Assembly (NCBI GenBank): GCA_037384065.1
Contig: JARROJ010000026.1
Coordinates: 1-64,000 of the forward strand
Reading direction: 5' to 3'
Source: JABDPF01 sp037384065
GTDB lineage: Bacteria > Pseudomonadota > Gammaproteobacteria > Xanthomonadales > SZUA-36
Length of the DNA: 64,000 bases
Each line of letters opens with the position of its first letter. The first letter of the stretch is position 1. Below, one piece after another: positions 1 through 8,760 of the stretch. The translations under genes were made by a program, and so were the position numbers. The notes below the pieces were generated by a model, which saw only the letters and a program-made list of their open reading frames with translations, searched no databases and had not been told where the DNA came from.

Positions 1-317
1 TCGCGTTCCTTTCCGGCCTCGTTGTGCCCCGCTGAAAAAATGGCGAACTTGCCCGCGCGGCGCAGTTCTTCCTCGATGGTGCCGAGCATGTCCCCGAAAA
101 TCGGTCCGTGCAGCTCGGAGACCAGCACGCCGACGCAGTTGGAGCGATTGGACGCCAGGGACTGGGCGATCGAGTTGGGCCGATAACCGAGCTCCAGCAT
201 GGCGGCCTCGACCCGTTTGCGCGTCGCGGCGGCCACCTTGCCGCTGTTGTTCATCACGCGCGAAACGGTTGCGAGTGACACACCGGCCAGTTTCGAGACC
301 TCGTAAATCGTCGCCAT
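1..317 (-). CDS. LacI-family transcriptional regulator, N-terminal part (cut by window edge)
   Basis: The reading frame runs from an ATG at 317 off the left edge, so only about 105 N-terminal residues are visible. They start MATIYEVSKLAGVS and contain the LacI-type helix-turn-helix (GVSLATVSRVMNN, about residues 12-24), the hinge helix (RPNSIAQSLA) and the start of the periplasmic-binding-like sensor domain (VGVLVSELHGPIFGDML). Family knowledge: such proteins are dimeric repressors that bind palindromes with a central CG and respond to a sugar. A palindrome of this kind lies at 471-484 upstream of this gene, and related sites lie before the TonB receptor and GH16 genes. I infer that this is the local repressor and that it regulates itself. 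The effector cannot be read from the fragment. Confidence 0.9.
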   Translation of the reverse strand, partial: MATIYEVSKLAGVSLATVSRVMNNSGKVAAATRKRVEAAMLELGYRPNSIAQSLASNRSNCVGVLVSELHGPIFGDMLGTIEEELRRAGKFAIFSAGHNEAGKER

Positions 318-470
318 GCTCAGCCCGCTCCGTTGGTGATGAAAAAAACGTCGACCGGCACAGTCATGCAACGGGTTCGCCCGACGACTCGATCGAGTGG
401 CCCAACCGTGCGCGAGGCCACCTTGGCCGGGACGGTTTTCAGGAGATTATTCAATGAATCCAATTATCAA

Positions 471-484
471 TGTAAACGGTTACA
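471..484. promoter_or_regulatory. LacI-type operator upstream of the lacI gene
   Basis: TGTAAACGGTTACA is an inverted repeat around a central CG (TGTAAnCG/CGnTTACA) with one mismatched pair. It lies about 155 bases upstream of the LacI-family start codon and matches the palindromes at 8650-8663 and 8773-8790. I infer an autoregulatory operator. Confidence 0.65.
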
Positions 485-500
485 TTCTAGCGGTTTCCAG

Positions 501-519
501 CGGGAATAAAAAATTCCCG
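501..519. other. Small inverted repeat after the halogenase operon
   Basis: CGGGAAT and ATTCCCG form a 7-bp stem around an A5 loop, about 45 bases past the stop codon of the halogenase gene that ends at 564. There is no following T-run on the minus strand, so if it terminates transcription it does so weakly. Confidence 0.35.
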
Positions 520-563
520 TGTCCGCGCGGTTCGACACATACCCCACCGGTCCGAGAGGAATC

Positions 564-2096
564 TCAAGCCGGACTCGACTCGACCGGGCAATAGGCCTTG
601 AGGAAGTCTGCGTGGGCGGGACTGCCCGCCACGATTCGCGCGACATTCGATTTGACTTCGTTCATCAGACCGCTCAACTGCGCGTCACTCAGGTTGTCGA
701 CGAAGGGATGGTAGCCCCGGGGCTCGATGCCCTGCCCCAGCATGACCGCCGCCCACGAACGCTCGCGGAACATTTCGTTGTTGTCGCGCACCGCGCGCCC
801 GTTACTCGAGAAGAGCGCGATCTTGTGCACCAGATGTTCCGGTACTTCCATTTCGCGGCATGCGTTCCAGTAGTCCGAATCGGCGCGCCGCGTGACCTTG
901 TAATGGAGGATGATGAAGTCCCGGATCTGTTCGATTTCCGTCGTCGTCTCGTCGTTGAATTGCCGGACCTCGGCGGGGTCGATCCCCTCGGCGGGAAACA
1001 TCCTGACCAGCCGCAGGATGCTGTTCTGAATGAGGTGGATGCTGGTCGACTCCAGCGGCTCCAGGAAACCACTCGACAGTCCAACGGCGACGCAGTTTCC
1101 GACCCACTGCTTTGATCGACGACCCGTGCGGAACCGGATCGTTCGCACATCGGTCAGTGTCCGCCCCTCGACGTTGCCGAGCAGGCTCCTGGCGGCTTCG
1201 TCGTCGGAAAGATACTCACTGCAGTAGACCAGACCATTACCGACGCGGTTCTGCAGCGGAATCTTCCATTGCCATCCGAACGGCCGCGCGGTCGAGCGCG
1301 TGAAGGGCGCGGGTGCGGCAACCGATTCGGTCTGTACGGCCACGGCACGATCGTTGCGCAACCAGTGGGACCAATCCTCCCATGGCGTATCCAGGGCCTG
1401 TTGGATGAGGAGGCCGCGAAAGCCCGAGCAGTCGATGAACAGGTCGCCCTCCAGCCGCTCCCCGGATTCGAGCAGAACCGAGTCGATGAAACCGCTGTCC
1501 CCGCGAAGCCCGACGTCGACGACCTTTCCTTCAACCCGCCGGACGCCGCAGTCCTCGGCGATCTCTCGCAACAGCCCCGCGTAAAGGCTGGCATCGAAGT
1601 GGTAGGCGTACTGCGGCTGCGGCTGCGATTCGAGCGTGAATTTACCCGCCTGCGCCATCGAGGCTTCGAGACTGAAGCGACGCAGGACCTCCGGTTCACC
1701 CTGTCTTTTCGCTTTCAACCAGTAATGGTGGAACTGGGCGGCCCAGGCTTCGACCCCGGTGGGGCCGAACGGGTGAAAGTAACTTTCTCCTAGTTGACCC
1801 CAGTTCTCGAACTCGATGCCCAGCTTGAAGGTCCCGTTGACGGCCTTGAGGAACCGGTCTTCTTTCAGATCGAGCAAGGCATGAAAGGACTTGATCAGCG
1901 GAATCACCGCCTCGCCGACGCCGACGGTGCCGATCGCGTCCGATTCGACGAGCGTGATTTCGATCGTGCGACCCAGGCTCTTGGCCAGGCCGGCGGCGGC
2001 CATCCAGCCCGCCGTGCCGCCGCCCACGATGACCACGCGCCGCACCCGGCTCACCGGATCATCCTCGCGTTGTCTGGAAGTACCGTCATGGTCCAT
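564..2096 (-). CDS. FAD-dependent tryptophan halogenase family protein (copy 1)
   Basis: This 510-residue protein belongs to the flavin-dependent tryptophan-halogenase family (PrnA/RebH type), which uses FADH2, O2 and halide. Visible features are the dinucleotide-binding motif GGGTAGW (25-31), GVGEAVIP (59-66), a lysine at 91 in NGTFKLGIEF at the position of the catalytic lysine of PrnA, an intact WxWxIP signature (WQWKIP, 275-280) and LEST with Glu349. These residues argue for an active halogenase-like enzyme. The substrate is unknown. Homologues next to TonB receptors and SapC genes are common in glycan loci and have no agreed function. The gene starts 7 bases after the cupin gene stops, so it is the last gene of the SapC-cupin-halogenase operon. 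Confidence 0.88.
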   Translation of the reverse strand: MDHDGTSRQREDDPVSRVRRVVIVGGGTAGWMAAAGLAKSLGRTIEITLVESDAIGTVGVGEAVIPLIKSFHALLDLKEDRFLKAVNGTFKLGIEFENWGQLGESYFHPFGPTGVEAWAAQFHHYWLKAKRQGEPEVLRRFSLEASMAQAGKFTLESQPQPQYAYHFDASLYAGLLREIAEDCGVRRVEGKVVDVGLRGDSGFIDSVLLESGERLEGDLFIDCSGFRGLLIQQALDTPWEDWSHWLRNDRAVAVQTESVAAPAPFTRSTARPFGWQWKIPLQNRVGNGLVYCSEYLSDDEAARSLLGNVEGRTLTDVRTIRFRTGRRSKQWVGNCVAVGLSSGFLEPLESTSIHLIQNSILRLVRMFPAEGIDPAEVRQFNDETTTEIEQIRDFIILHYKVTRRADSDYWNACREMEVPEHLVHKIALFSSNGRAVRDNNEMFRERSWAAVMLGQGIEPRGYHPFVDNLSDAQLSGLMNEVKSNVARIVAGSPAHADFLKAYCPVESSPA

Positions 2097-2103
2097 TCGA
2101 CGC

Positions 2104-3135
2104 TCATTTGTTCAGCTTGTTACGTAACAGCATGCGTATCCGGCGTGCCACGTCGGCATCGATCGGGCCGAGGATGCCGCGCCGGTCCTCGGGCAGATGA
2201 CCGGCGACACGTTCCGGGTCGGCGCGAAAAACGTAGTGGTCGAAAAAAAGCCGCCAGGCGTCGCGTTGCGGCGCCGGCAGCTCGCGGATGCTCAGGATCG
2301 CATGCATGAGCGCGTCGAGCGGCGCGCCCATGTAGTCCGGCCCCGGATACCACCAGTGGTTGACCAGGATGTTGATGCGTTCCAGCCCTTCCACGTGGTG
2401 CCACCACGTGCTGGGAACGTAAATCGCATCACCGGGCTCGAGCACGGCGCCGAGCGCCTGGTCGAGCGCAGCCTCGAAACGGGGATAACGCGCCAGGTCG
2501 GGGCGCTCGAAATCCACCATGCTGACCGGTTGGCCGGCCGGGGTAAAGTCGAGCGGTCCGACGTAGAGGTTGGGCAGTTGCTCGGGCGGTATGAGAATGA
2601 ATCGACGCCGCCCGGCGCCGACCACGGCGATGTTCTCGAGAACGTCGTAGTGGGCCGCGACACGATGGCGCGTGCCGAGCCAGAGCCGCACGGTCGCCCG
2701 CACGTCGCCCAGGTCGATCCGGTTTTCTTCGGCGAATCCCGGCAGACAGTAATCGATGGCAGTGGAACCGAGGTAGATCGTCGGGTCGTCATCGGCGCCG
2801 GTCAGCGCGTCGAGTTGATCGAGCAGCGCGGCCAGCCGCGTCTCCACCTGCTCGAAGTTCAAACCGCCGAGGTCGTCCTGGTAGAACACCCGGCCCTGGT
2901 GCTCGGGCGGCAGCATCGAGGCGTGCACCGGTACGTCACCGGCGAAACGTCGCAGGTAGTCCGTGACGGCCCGGTCACCGGAAGCCGACTGGGCGACGAG
3001 CCCCCACGACGATGCCAGTCCCCGCAGCACGAACGGCCCGCGGGCCGTCGCCACGGCATCCAGCAAGGTCGCACCGGATTCGAGCTCACGCTCTTCGATC
3101 GGCGACAGGCGGTTCAGGATGGATTGCGCGGTCAT
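2104..3135 (-). CDS. Cupin-like / JmjC-domain protein
   Basis: The product is about 343 residues and matches the cupin_8/JmjC-like family, whose active members are Fe(II)/2-oxoglutarate dioxygenases. A metal-binding HxD is visible at His162-Tyr-Asp164 (AHYDVLENIAVV), and a distal histidine at 246/247 (PSTWWHHVEG) follows the typical PGDAIYVPS strand. The start chosen is ATG 3135, just after the SapC stop at 3152. A GTG at 3177 with a GGAAG upstream is an alternative that would add 14 residues and overlap sapC. The gene lies between SapC and a halogenase in one transcription unit. I infer an oxygenase working with the halogenases or on the imported compound. The substrate is unknown. Confidence 0.8.
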   Translation of the reverse strand: MTAQSILNRLSPIEERELESGATLLDAVATARGPFVLRGLASSWGLVAQSASGDRAVTDYLRRFAGDVPVHASMLPPEHQGRVFYQDDLGGLNFEQVETRLAALLDQLDALTGADDDPTIYLGSTAIDYCLPGFAEENRIDLGDVRATVRLWLGTRHRVAAHYDVLENIAVVGAGRRRFILIPPEQLPNLYVGPLDFTPAGQPVSMVDFERPDLARYPRFEAALDQALGAVLEPGDAIYVPSTWWHHVEGLERINILVNHWWYPGPDYMGAPLDALMHAILSIRELPAPQRDAWRLFFDHYVFRADPERVAGHLPEDRRGILGPIDADVARRIRMLLRNKLNK

Positions 3136-3151
3136 GCGGGTGCCGATGGCT

Positions 3152-3889
3152 TCAGCCGGTGACGGCCTGCGCGGCACGGTTCTTCCGATCGATGAGTCGA
3201 CGGAAGTTGGGCATCGAAGCCAACATCATGTAGACGGCCTGCAGATAACCCTTCTGGTGAAGCGTTTCGAGCGCCGCGCCGTTCAGGCCTCGCAAACGGT
3301 CTTCATTGATGATGTGAAGCCCGGCGAGCGAGAGCGTTTCACCGCTGTCCAGAACGAATTCCATGGTCGAGGACTCGATCAGGTCGAGGCCGACGAGCAG
3401 CCTGGAGAAAGCCTCGTTCTCCGCCGCCCCCTCGTGAATGGTCAGCAACACGGAAGTCATGCGCTCCAGCAACGGACTTTCTCCGCCGTGTTCGAGGAAC
3501 ACCGGCTCGCCCTCTTCCCTGCTCACCTTGGGATGATCCAGGTCGACGTATACGACCGGCGCACGCTGCGGCACACCCGCTTCCAGGGATTCCTGGAAGC
3601 CGATCAGGAACGGCTGGCGCTGCACGGTCAGCGGAACGTACCGCGCGTCCCAACCCGTGTCGGTGAGAAAAAGATTCTCGCCGTCGACCAGGCCGAACAA
3701 CACGATGGGCTCGAAGTGACCCGTTTCCCGATTGCGCATGAAAACGATGGGGTATTCCATCTGCAACTGGGTGAATTCCACTGGAAAAACCCGCGCCGCG
3801 TTGCTTTCGAACCCCATGCCACGACCGTACCCGGGCCGGATGCGCAGATTTTTGTGGGTGACGTTGTCCAGTAACACTTGATTTGTCAT
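3152..3889 (-). CDS. SapC family protein
   Basis: This 245-residue protein resembles the SapC family, named after a Campylobacter surface-layer-associated protein. Hallmarks are the N-terminal half with YPIVFMRN (46-53) and VLFGLVDGENLFL (63-75), followed by the tryptophan-containing GWDARYVP. No signal peptide or membrane segment is visible, so it looks cytoplasmic. The ATG at 3889 overlaps the stop of the upstream halogenase gene (ATGA), indicating translational coupling; the longer reading frame from 3931 would run into that gene. SapC genes recur beside TonB receptors and halogenase-like genes in marine and soil proteobacteria, but I know of no established function. Confidence 0.85.
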   Translation of the reverse strand: MTNQVLLDNVTHKNLRIRPGYGRGMGFESNAARVFPVEFTQLQMEYPIVFMRNRETGHFEPIVLFGLVDGENLFLTDTGWDARYVPLTVQRQPFLIGFQESLEAGVPQRAPVVYVDLDHPKVSREEGEPVFLEHGGESPLLERMTSVLLTIHEGAAENEAFSRLLVGLDLIESSTMEFVLDSGETLSLAGLHIINEDRLRGLNGAALETLHQKGYLQAVYMMLASMPNFRRLIDRKNRAAQAVTG

Positions 3890-5460
3890 TGCTCGACCGC
3901 TCTCTTTTCGATGGCGCCGCTGCGCCCGCACAATGCGGACAACAGTTCCCGGTTTCCGGGCAACCCCTTGATCACCCGATCCGCCTGCTCGTGGTTCTGG
4001 GCGAACAGGCGTCGGGCGGCCGCGGCTTCCCGGGCATGACGCCCGGTTTGTCGTACCTGTGTCCGGAACCCCATGCCATACAGGACATACTGGTAGCTCG
4101 CCGCCGAAAAAATCTCATCCTGGTGGGCAAAGTCGCTGAGCCAGGGCGCTCGATAGCGCCAGAGTTCGAGTTTTTCGGCGAGGCTGTCCGGAATGGAGTC
4201 CGGGTTGCGGTTGTCGCGCCAGAAGCTGCCGTCCTGCCGGCGGCTCAGCACGTAATGCAGTTTGAGGAATTCGATGACCCGATCCCACCGGTACGTGAAA
4301 ATTTCATTGTACCGCTTGGCGACAAGGTCCATCGTGCGCCGGTTGGCCGGAAATTCCTCGCTGATCATGCGGCCGGCCAGTTCGATCATCACCAGCGCAC
4401 TCGCCTCGAGGGGCTCCAGGAAACCGGCCGACATACCGACGGCCACGCAGTTCCGGTGCCAGAACACCTTTCGGTGTCCGGACTCGAATGTGATCTTGCG
4501 CGGCTCCAGGTCTGTCGCCCCCGCGTCGCCGCAGGCGGCCAGGTGCTCACGCAACACCCGCTCCGCTTCGTCCTCGCGGGTATGTGCGCTCGAGTAGGTA
4601 TAGCCGACCCCGCGCCGTGACTGCAGTGCGATATCCCAGATCCAGCCGGCGGCTCGCGCCGTGGAATTGGTCTGCGATGCGATGGGCGCTTCCGCAGCCA
4701 CATGGGGCACCTGCACCGCCAGGGCCGAATCGTTGAACAGCACGTCCGCCCGACTGACGAAGGGAACGCCGAAGTGGTCACCCAGCAACAGGGCTTTGAG
4801 TCCGGTGCAGTCGATGAAGAGGTCACCCGCGAGATCTCCGTGTTGCGCCGTGGTCACGGAGGCGATGTCCCCGGTCGGCCCGGCATTGACGTGGGTCACG
4901 TGATCGAGCACGTGTCGCACGCCGAGCCGTTGCGTGCAATGTTCCTGCAGCAATTGGGCGAATTTCCCGGCGTCGAGGTGATAACCGTAATTGGCCACGA
5001 AGGCGTAATCGGGCGTGGCCCGCTGTTTCGGCGCGAGGTTGCGGTCACATAGACGGCCCTGCACACAGACCGCATCGACAAAACTGACCCGGTCGCGGTG
5101 CTCCAGCCAGTGTGGCGCCAGATTCAATTCGCCGTAACCGGCGGGCGCACTGAACGGATGGTAGTAACGATCGCCATCCGCTCCGGTCGTCCAGCCGAGG
5201 AACTGGGTGCCCTGCTTGAACGAGGCCGTGCAACGGGCCAGGAATTCGGTCTCTGAAATCCCGATCTTCTGCAGGGTGACACGCATGGTCGGCCACGTGC
5301 CTTCGCCCACGCCGATCGTGGCGACATCCGGCGATTCGACCAGCGTGATGTCGACCGGTGAGCGGGCGTCGCCGCGCAATTCGCTGGCCAACAGGCCCGC
5401 GGTCAGCCAGCCGGCGCTGCCACCGCCGACAATGACTACTTTAGTGACGGAATCGTCCAT
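3886..5460 (-). CDS. FAD-dependent tryptophan halogenase family protein (copy 2)
   Basis: This 524-residue flavin-dependent halogenase-family protein starts the halogenase-SapC-cupin-halogenase operon. It has GGGSAGW (12-18), GVGEGTWP (50-57), Lys82 in ASFKQGTQF at the catalytic lysine position and LEAS with Glu352. The signature WxWxIP is altered to WIWDIA (273-278), losing the proline, and the serine after the glutamate is alanine. These changes, absent from copy 1, suggest a different substrate or a weakened halogenation function. It is clearly a paralogue of the protein encoded at 564-2096 but too divergent for a recent tandem duplication. A hairpin terminator separates it from the TonB receptor gene upstream. 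Confidence 0.86.
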   Translation of the reverse strand: MDDSVTKVVIVGGGSAGWLTAGLLASELRGDARSPVDITLVESPDVATIGVGEGTWPTMRVTLQKIGISETEFLARCTASFKQGTQFLGWTTGADGDRYYHPFSAPAGYGELNLAPHWLEHRDRVSFVDAVCVQGRLCDRNLAPKQRATPDYAFVANYGYHLDAGKFAQLLQEHCTQRLGVRHVLDHVTHVNAGPTGDIASVTTAQHGDLAGDLFIDCTGLKALLLGDHFGVPFVSRADVLFNDSALAVQVPHVAAEAPIASQTNSTARAAGWIWDIALQSRRGVGYTYSSAHTREDEAERVLREHLAACGDAGATDLEPRKITFESGHRKVFWHRNCVAVGMSAGFLEPLEASALVMIELAGRMISEEFPANRRTMDLVAKRYNEIFTYRWDRVIEFLKLHYVLSRRQDGSFWRDNRNPDSIPDSLAEKLELWRYRAPWLSDFAHQDEIFSAASYQYVLYGMGFRTQVRQTGRHAREAAAARRLFAQNHEQADRVIKGLPGNRELLSALCGRSGAIEKRAVEQ

Positions 5461-5480
5461 TCAATCCGAGATCGTCTCAA

Positions 5481-5508
5481 AGAAAAGCCGCTGCAAAGGC
5501 AGCGGCTT
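5481..5508 (-). terminator. Rho-independent terminator/attenuator after the TonB receptor gene
   Basis: A 10-bp perfect stem (AAGCCGCTGC, 5485-5494, pairing with 5499-5508) with a 4-base loop is followed on the minus strand by TTTTCTTT. It lies between the receptor stop at 5533 and the halogenase start at 5460. It would end or attenuate the abundant receptor transcript before the halogenase operon. Confidence 0.75.
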
Positions 5509-5532
5509 CAATGTACAACCCGGGCGCCGCGA

Positions 5533-8500
5533 TTAGAAGCGGTAGCTGGCGCCGATGCTGTACCGGGCACCCCACTGGTTACCCCGCAGGAACATCTCGG
5601 GATAACGTGCATAGGTCCGCTGAACCTCGTTGGTGAGGTTGTAGCCCTCGAAGAACACCGTCAGCTGGTCGGTAACGAACCACGACAGGTTCGCATCCAA
5701 CTGTGCGTACTCTTCGGTGAACACGGGCGAACCATTGTTGACGCCACCGTTGTAGAACTCGTCACGCCAGTTGTAGGACACCCGCGTCGAGATCAGGTCG
5801 TTCTCGTAGAACACCGAGAAGTTGGCGCTGTCACTCAGGCCGCCGAGGGCGAAGAATTCGCCGCCCACTTCGCGATCCACGTCCACGTCGCCGTCGACGA
5901 TCGTCGCATTGGCCACCACGCCGAATCCGGTGTCGCCGAACAGATGCTGCACCTGGAACTCCCAACCGTACAATTTGCCTTTCTCACCGTTGGTATAGCT
6001 GGATATCTGGTACACGGCCAGGGGGTCACCCGGCAGGTTCGACAACGGCGTGTTCGGCGGATTGCCGAGGTTCTCGTTGATCCGTGCAAAGAGGTTGGGA
6101 TCGGTCACCGGGATGCCCTCGTCGATCAGCTGCTGGCGGGCCTCGTTGGCCGTCGGACCAATGTACGGATCGGTCAGCCCCAGCTCCGGGAAGGTGCCTT
6201 CGACCGTCGAGGACACGATGAAGTTGTCGACCAGCTTGCGGTAGTACGCCACGGACACATAACTGCCTTCGGCGTAGTACCACTCCAGGGAGAGATCGAA
6301 GTTATCCGAAACGTACGGCTCCAACTCCGGATTACCGGTGTTTGCGAAACGGCTTCCGACCTTCGGATTGCCCGGGAACGAACGCGTCGACCCCATCAGG
6401 CCAATCGGCGGGCGGGCAATCGAGCGGCTGTAGGAGAAACGCCCGATCAGCTCGTCGGTGAACGACATGTCGATGTCAAGGTTGGGCAGGAAGTATTCGT
6501 TCGTTGCACCACCTGACGACAGCCGTTTCTCGTCCTGGAACTCGTAGCTGAACTCGTTGCCGCCGATCCAGACGATCGACGCCGGCACCGTCTCGCTGCC
6601 GCGGGCATCGACCTTGGCTTCCTCGTAGCGGATACCGGCGACCATGTTGACCGGCAAGCCGTTGAATTCGTCAGAGAAGGTCGCCTGCATGTACAGGGAG
6701 GTAATGGTTTCTTCCAGCACGGAGTCTCCCGTGCGCGGCCCCGGCCAGAATCGGCCCCGGCCGCCTTCCTGGAACTCCGCAGGCCACGACGGCCAGTAAA
6801 CGGCCCCGGCCAGGTACGGATCATCGGCGCCGATGGTTTCGTAGCCATCGACCAAGGTGTCGAACGGCGCCGTCCAGTACCAGTCGACCGGGTAATTGCC
6901 GGAGTTGGCGAAATCGCTCAGCAATCCACCGAAGGTTTCGCGACTGAAGGTGCTGTCATCCCACCAGGCGGCAGACGTCAGCCAGTAACCCGCAGGCAAC
7001 TGCCCCGAGTACGCGTCCTGGGAGCGGAAATCCTGCTTGATCCGCGAAAAGCCGAAATCGATACCCTGCAGCGCACCGCCGTCGCTTTCCCAGCTGCCAT
7101 TGATCTGCAGCTGCTGAATGTCGTTTTCGGTATACGTGTCGAACGCCTGGCCGAACAACGAACCAATGTCGCTGGCGTAAAGTTCATCCTGCATCGGGCC
7201 GCCGTTGGGGCCCTGGAAACCCATGTCGAAGCGCGGAATACCCCGGGGTGAGTAATAACCCGTCTTCTCGGTGATGTTGGCGACCGCGCAATCGGACGGG
7301 TAAACCGGATCGAACGCGCACCAGGCGCCGTCGAACGAGTTGCCGATGATCAGGTTGGCGGTGTTACCCGGCAGACTGCCCAGGCCCGCACCCTCGAGCG
7401 TCGAGGACGAATCGTGGTAATCCAGGTTGAAACTCAGGCTGTCGGTAGCCTGCCAGTCGAGATTGAAACCGATCGAATCGTTCTCTTTCAGCGTGTGGTC
7501 GCGAGAAACGCCGGTGGCGTAGTCGCCACCCACCTCGGTGACCTCTGTCCAGACGCCGCGTTCGTTGATCACGCCGCCGGACGTCGCGCCGCCGCCGGTG
7601 CCGCCCGTGAACCAGATACCGAAGCCGTTCGCGTTCTTGGTGAACTCGGTCTCGGAGTAGGTCCAGTCCAGCGTCGCCATCAGGTCGTCGGTCGGCGCCC
7701 ACTGCAGGGCGACCTGGGCATTGGTGCGCTCACGCTGGTTTTCAGCCCAGCCGTAACCGACATCCTGCGGGTACCAGGTGCGGCCGTCGGTACGCTCGCT
7801 GTTGTTGACCACGCCCGTGTAATCGCCGGTGTAGCCGTTCTCGAACCACTGGGCGACGTGTGCTTCTTCCTCACGGTTGTGACGCTCGGAGTAAGATGCG
7901 GAAATCGCGACGCCGAACGTGTCGTCGGCGAAGCTCTGGCTGTAGAGGCCGGATACTTCCGGTGTCCACTCGTCCAGGCCCATGGCGTCCTTGGTCGACG
8001 ATTCGTGGTGCGTTTTGGCCGTCGCTACCGCGCGGAAACCGGGGTTGTCCAGCGGACGTGCGGTCTGGATGTTGATGGTGGCGCCGATACCGCCGCTCGG
8101 CAGGCCCGCGCGGGGCGTCTTGTACACTTCGACGGCCTGAATGCCTTCCGTCGCGATGTCCAGGAAGTCGAAGGAGCGATTGCCGGCGGTCGGCATTTGC
8201 CGCCCGTTCAAGGTGACGAGGTTGAACTCGGGGCCGAAACCGCGAACGGTGACCTGGGAGCCCTCGCCGTTGAACCGGTCGATGGAAACGCCCGGAATGC
8301 GCTGCAGGGCTTCGGCGAGGTTCGTGTCCGGGAACTTGCCGATATCCTCCGCGGTGATCGCATCGAGGATACCGACGTTGTCCCGTTTGCGGTCCATGGA
8401 GGCGATCAGGCTCCGGCGCACACCGGAGACGATCACCTCTTCCATGTATACGACTTCTTCACCCTGATCCTGATCCTCGCTGTCCTGGGCGAAGCCGGGT

Positions 8501-8574
8501 TGAATGGTGAGTACGCCAAGTGCCAGCGCAATACCGGCAGATATAGGTTTCCTGCAGAACCTGCTTGTGTTCAC
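5533..8574 (-). CDS. TonB-dependent outer-membrane receptor, proteobacterial large type
   Basis: This 1013-residue outer-membrane receptor starts with a signal peptide (hydrophobic SAGIALALGVLTI, likely cleavage near residue 29). A TonB-box-like EEVIVSG is followed by the plug domain (AEDIGKFPDTNLAEALQRIPGV, then RGFGPEFNLVTLNG). The rest is a 22-strand-type barrel ending in SYRF with the terminal phenylalanine typical of outer-membrane proteins. It matches the large proteobacterial receptor family that takes up oligosaccharides rather than siderophores. LacI-type operators lie upstream at 8613-8626 and 8650-8663, and a secreted GH16 glucanase is divergent. I infer import of beta-glucan oligosaccharides into the periplasm. 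No SusD partner gene is present. Confidence 0.93.
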   Translation of the reverse strand: MNTSRFCRKPISAGIALALGVLTIQPGFAQDSEDQDQGEEVVYMEEVIVSGVRRSLIASMDRKRDNVGILDAITAEDIGKFPDTNLAEALQRIPGVSIDRFNGEGSQVTVRGFGPEFNLVTLNGRQMPTAGNRSFDFLDIATEGIQAVEVYKTPRAGLPSGGIGATINIQTARPLDNPGFRAVATAKTHHESSTKDAMGLDEWTPEVSGLYSQSFADDTFGVAISASYSERHNREEEAHVAQWFENGYTGDYTGVVNNSERTDGRTWYPQDVGYGWAENQRERTNAQVALQWAPTDDLMATLDWTYSETEFTKNANGFGIWFTGGTGGGATSGGVINERGVWTEVTEVGGDYATGVSRDHTLKENDSIGFNLDWQATDSLSFNLDYHDSSSTLEGAGLGSLPGNTANLIIGNSFDGAWCAFDPVYPSDCAVANITEKTGYYSPRGIPRFDMGFQGPNGGPMQDELYASDIGSLFGQAFDTYTENDIQQLQINGSWESDGGALQGIDFGFSRIKQDFRSQDAYSGQLPAGYWLTSAAWWDDSTFSRETFGGLLSDFANSGNYPVDWYWTAPFDTLVDGYETIGADDPYLAGAVYWPSWPAEFQEGGRGRFWPGPRTGDSVLEETITSLYMQATFSDEFNGLPVNMVAGIRYEEAKVDARGSETVPASIVWIGGNEFSYEFQDEKRLSSGGATNEYFLPNLDIDMSFTDELIGRFSYSRSIARPPIGLMGSTRSFPGNPKVGSRFANTGNPELEPYVSDNFDLSLEWYYAEGSYVSVAYYRKLVDNFIVSSTVEGTFPELGLTDPYIGPTANEARQQLIDEGIPVTDPNLFARINENLGNPPNTPLSNLPGDPLAVYQISSYTNGEKGKLYGWEFQVQHLFGDTGFGVVANATIVDGDVDVDREVGGEFFALGGLSDSANFSVFYENDLISTRVSYNWRDEFYNGGVNNGSPVFTEEYAQLDANLSWFVTDQLTVFFEGYNLTNEVQRTYARYPEMFLRGNQWGARYSIGASYRF

Positions 8575-8612
8575 GATTGTGCTCTCCGAGCTGATTGTGT
8601 GAGTGTGCTGTG

Positions 8613-8626
8613 TGTAAACGCTTTTA
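8613..8626. promoter_or_regulatory. Weaker LacI-type half-palindrome upstream of the TonB receptor
   Basis: TGTAAACGCTTTTA keeps the TGTAAnCGnTT core but has a degenerate right arm (12 of 14 positions). Its centre is 37 bases from the strong operator at 8650-8663, so it could be an auxiliary site for a second dimer. It lies in the receptor leader, about 40 bases before the start codon. Confidence 0.4.
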
Positions 8627-8649
8627 TTTCTTTTGTCATACTCTCGTAA

Positions 8650-8663
8650 TGTAAGCGCTTACT
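8650..8663. promoter_or_regulatory. LacI-type operator upstream of the TonB receptor
   Basis: GTAAGCGCTTAC (8651-8662) is a perfect 12-base palindrome with central GC-CG symmetry and shares its core with the sites at 471-484 and 8773-8790. It lies about 76 bases upstream of the receptor start, a position suited to repressing that promoter. Confidence 0.75.
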
Positions 8664-8760
8664 TTTTTTAACGTAACGCATTTCCAACCGAGACGTCAAG
8701 CGCGATTCGACGGCGCCCAGGGACCGCGATGGCGGCCTTCGCACGAAAAGAAAAAGCGAT

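Noticed and set aside
564..5460. The two halogenase genes as a recent tandem duplication
   Set aside because: They share fold motifs but differ through most of the sequence and in the WxWxIP signature, and are separated by SapC and cupin genes.
7414..8649. Long open frame (411 codons) on the plus strand over the TonB receptor gene
   Set aside because: Antisense shadow of a GC-rich gene; no domain or ribosome site, and the receptor on the minus strand is unambiguous.
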